A program made the position numbers and the translations under genes. Shown here piece after piece: positions 42,594 to 42,653 of a DNA stretch of 42,653 nt. Every line of letters starts with the position of its first letter. Positions within the stretch are counted from its first letter, which is position 1. Source of the stretch: Zwartia sp. (GTDB taxonomy: Bacteria; Pseudomonadota; Gammaproteobacteria; Burkholderiales; Burkholderiaceae_B); assembly GCA_030653405.1 (NCBI GenBank), contig JAURZO010000255.1, positions 1-42,653 on the forward strand, in the 5' to 3' direction. Below the pieces are notes generated by a model. The model had not been told where the DNA came from, searched no databases, and was given only the letters and a program-made list of their open reading frames with translations.

Positions 42594-42653
42594 ATGGCAA
42601 ATGAAAAGCACAGTTTTTTCTCGCATCAGACACTTGAGAAAAATATCGGTTTA
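42594..42653 (+). CDS. ccoO: cbb3-type cytochrome c oxidase subunit II, 3' end cut by the window
   Basis: Only the first 20 codons are inside the window (MANEKHSFFSHQTLEKNIGL). The segment HQTLEKNIGL matches the start of CcoO, the membrane-anchored monoheme cytochrome c subunit. GAGGAGG lies at the end of ccoN with correct spacing. The position directly after ccoN supports the call. Confidence 0.9.
   Translation, partial: MANEKHSFFSHQTLEKNIGL

Overview
The window looks like the chromosome of a betaproteobacterium of the order Burkholderiales, most likely an Alcaligenaceae relative of Bordetella, Achromobacter or Orrella with moderate G+C. This rests on gene order and protein sequence: gyrA-serC-pheA-hisC-tyrA-aroA-cmk-rpsA-ihfB-lapA-lapB-hldA-hldD-comEA-cysM, then rplS-nudix-rsgA-M48-orn, pdxJ-acpS-nagZ-uvrC-pgsA, and ccoI-ccoS-ccoN-ccoO. 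I saw no rRNA, tRNA, insertion sequence, prophage or CRISPR array. No gene-free stretch exceeds about 240 bases.

Layout. Positions 1-11032 hold the 3' part of gyrA and a tightly packed run for serine, phenylalanine, tyrosine and chorismate synthesis that continues into cmk, rpsA and ihfB and ends at a strong terminator. Positions 11118-14619 are an envelope operon (lapA, lapB, hldA, hldD) for control of lipopolysaccharide and heptose supply. Then come a ComEA-like DNA-binding protein, cysM, mltB (reverse), etfB-etfA and a large acyl-CoA dehydrogenase that probably passes electrons to the ETF. Positions 21306-24232 are more accessory: an orphan thiamine-diphosphate enzyme, a 54-residue membrane protein behind three tandem LexA-like boxes, and an EamA transporter.

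From 24433 the core resumes with rplS (without its usual rpsP-rimM-trmD partners), a CoA-type Nudix hydrolase, rsgA, an M48 protease, orn, a MATE exporter, a GT-C membrane glycosyltransferase, rpmE2, a spermidine-synthase-like protein and an orphan TrpX-like binding protein. A + strand run pdxJ-acpS-nagZ-uvrC-pgsA follows, then queF in reverse. The window closes with the cbb3 oxidase locus, which carries two perfect FNR/ANR boxes.

Two signals stand out. First, the gene in the ccoI position (39867-40838) encodes a CcoI/FixI-like copper ATPase that keeps all eight transmembrane helices and the CPC motif. It has lost the heavy-metal, actuator, phosphorylation and nucleotide-binding domains in one uninterrupted frame. 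Second, positions 23082-23137 hold three consecutive copies of TACTGW-N8-WCAGTA at an exact 18-base period, just before the small single-helix membrane protein. This promoter architecture recalls tightly LexA-repressed toxic genes. Smaller points are a natural Gln at the quinolone-critical GyrA position 83 and a structured leader before the orphan rplS.
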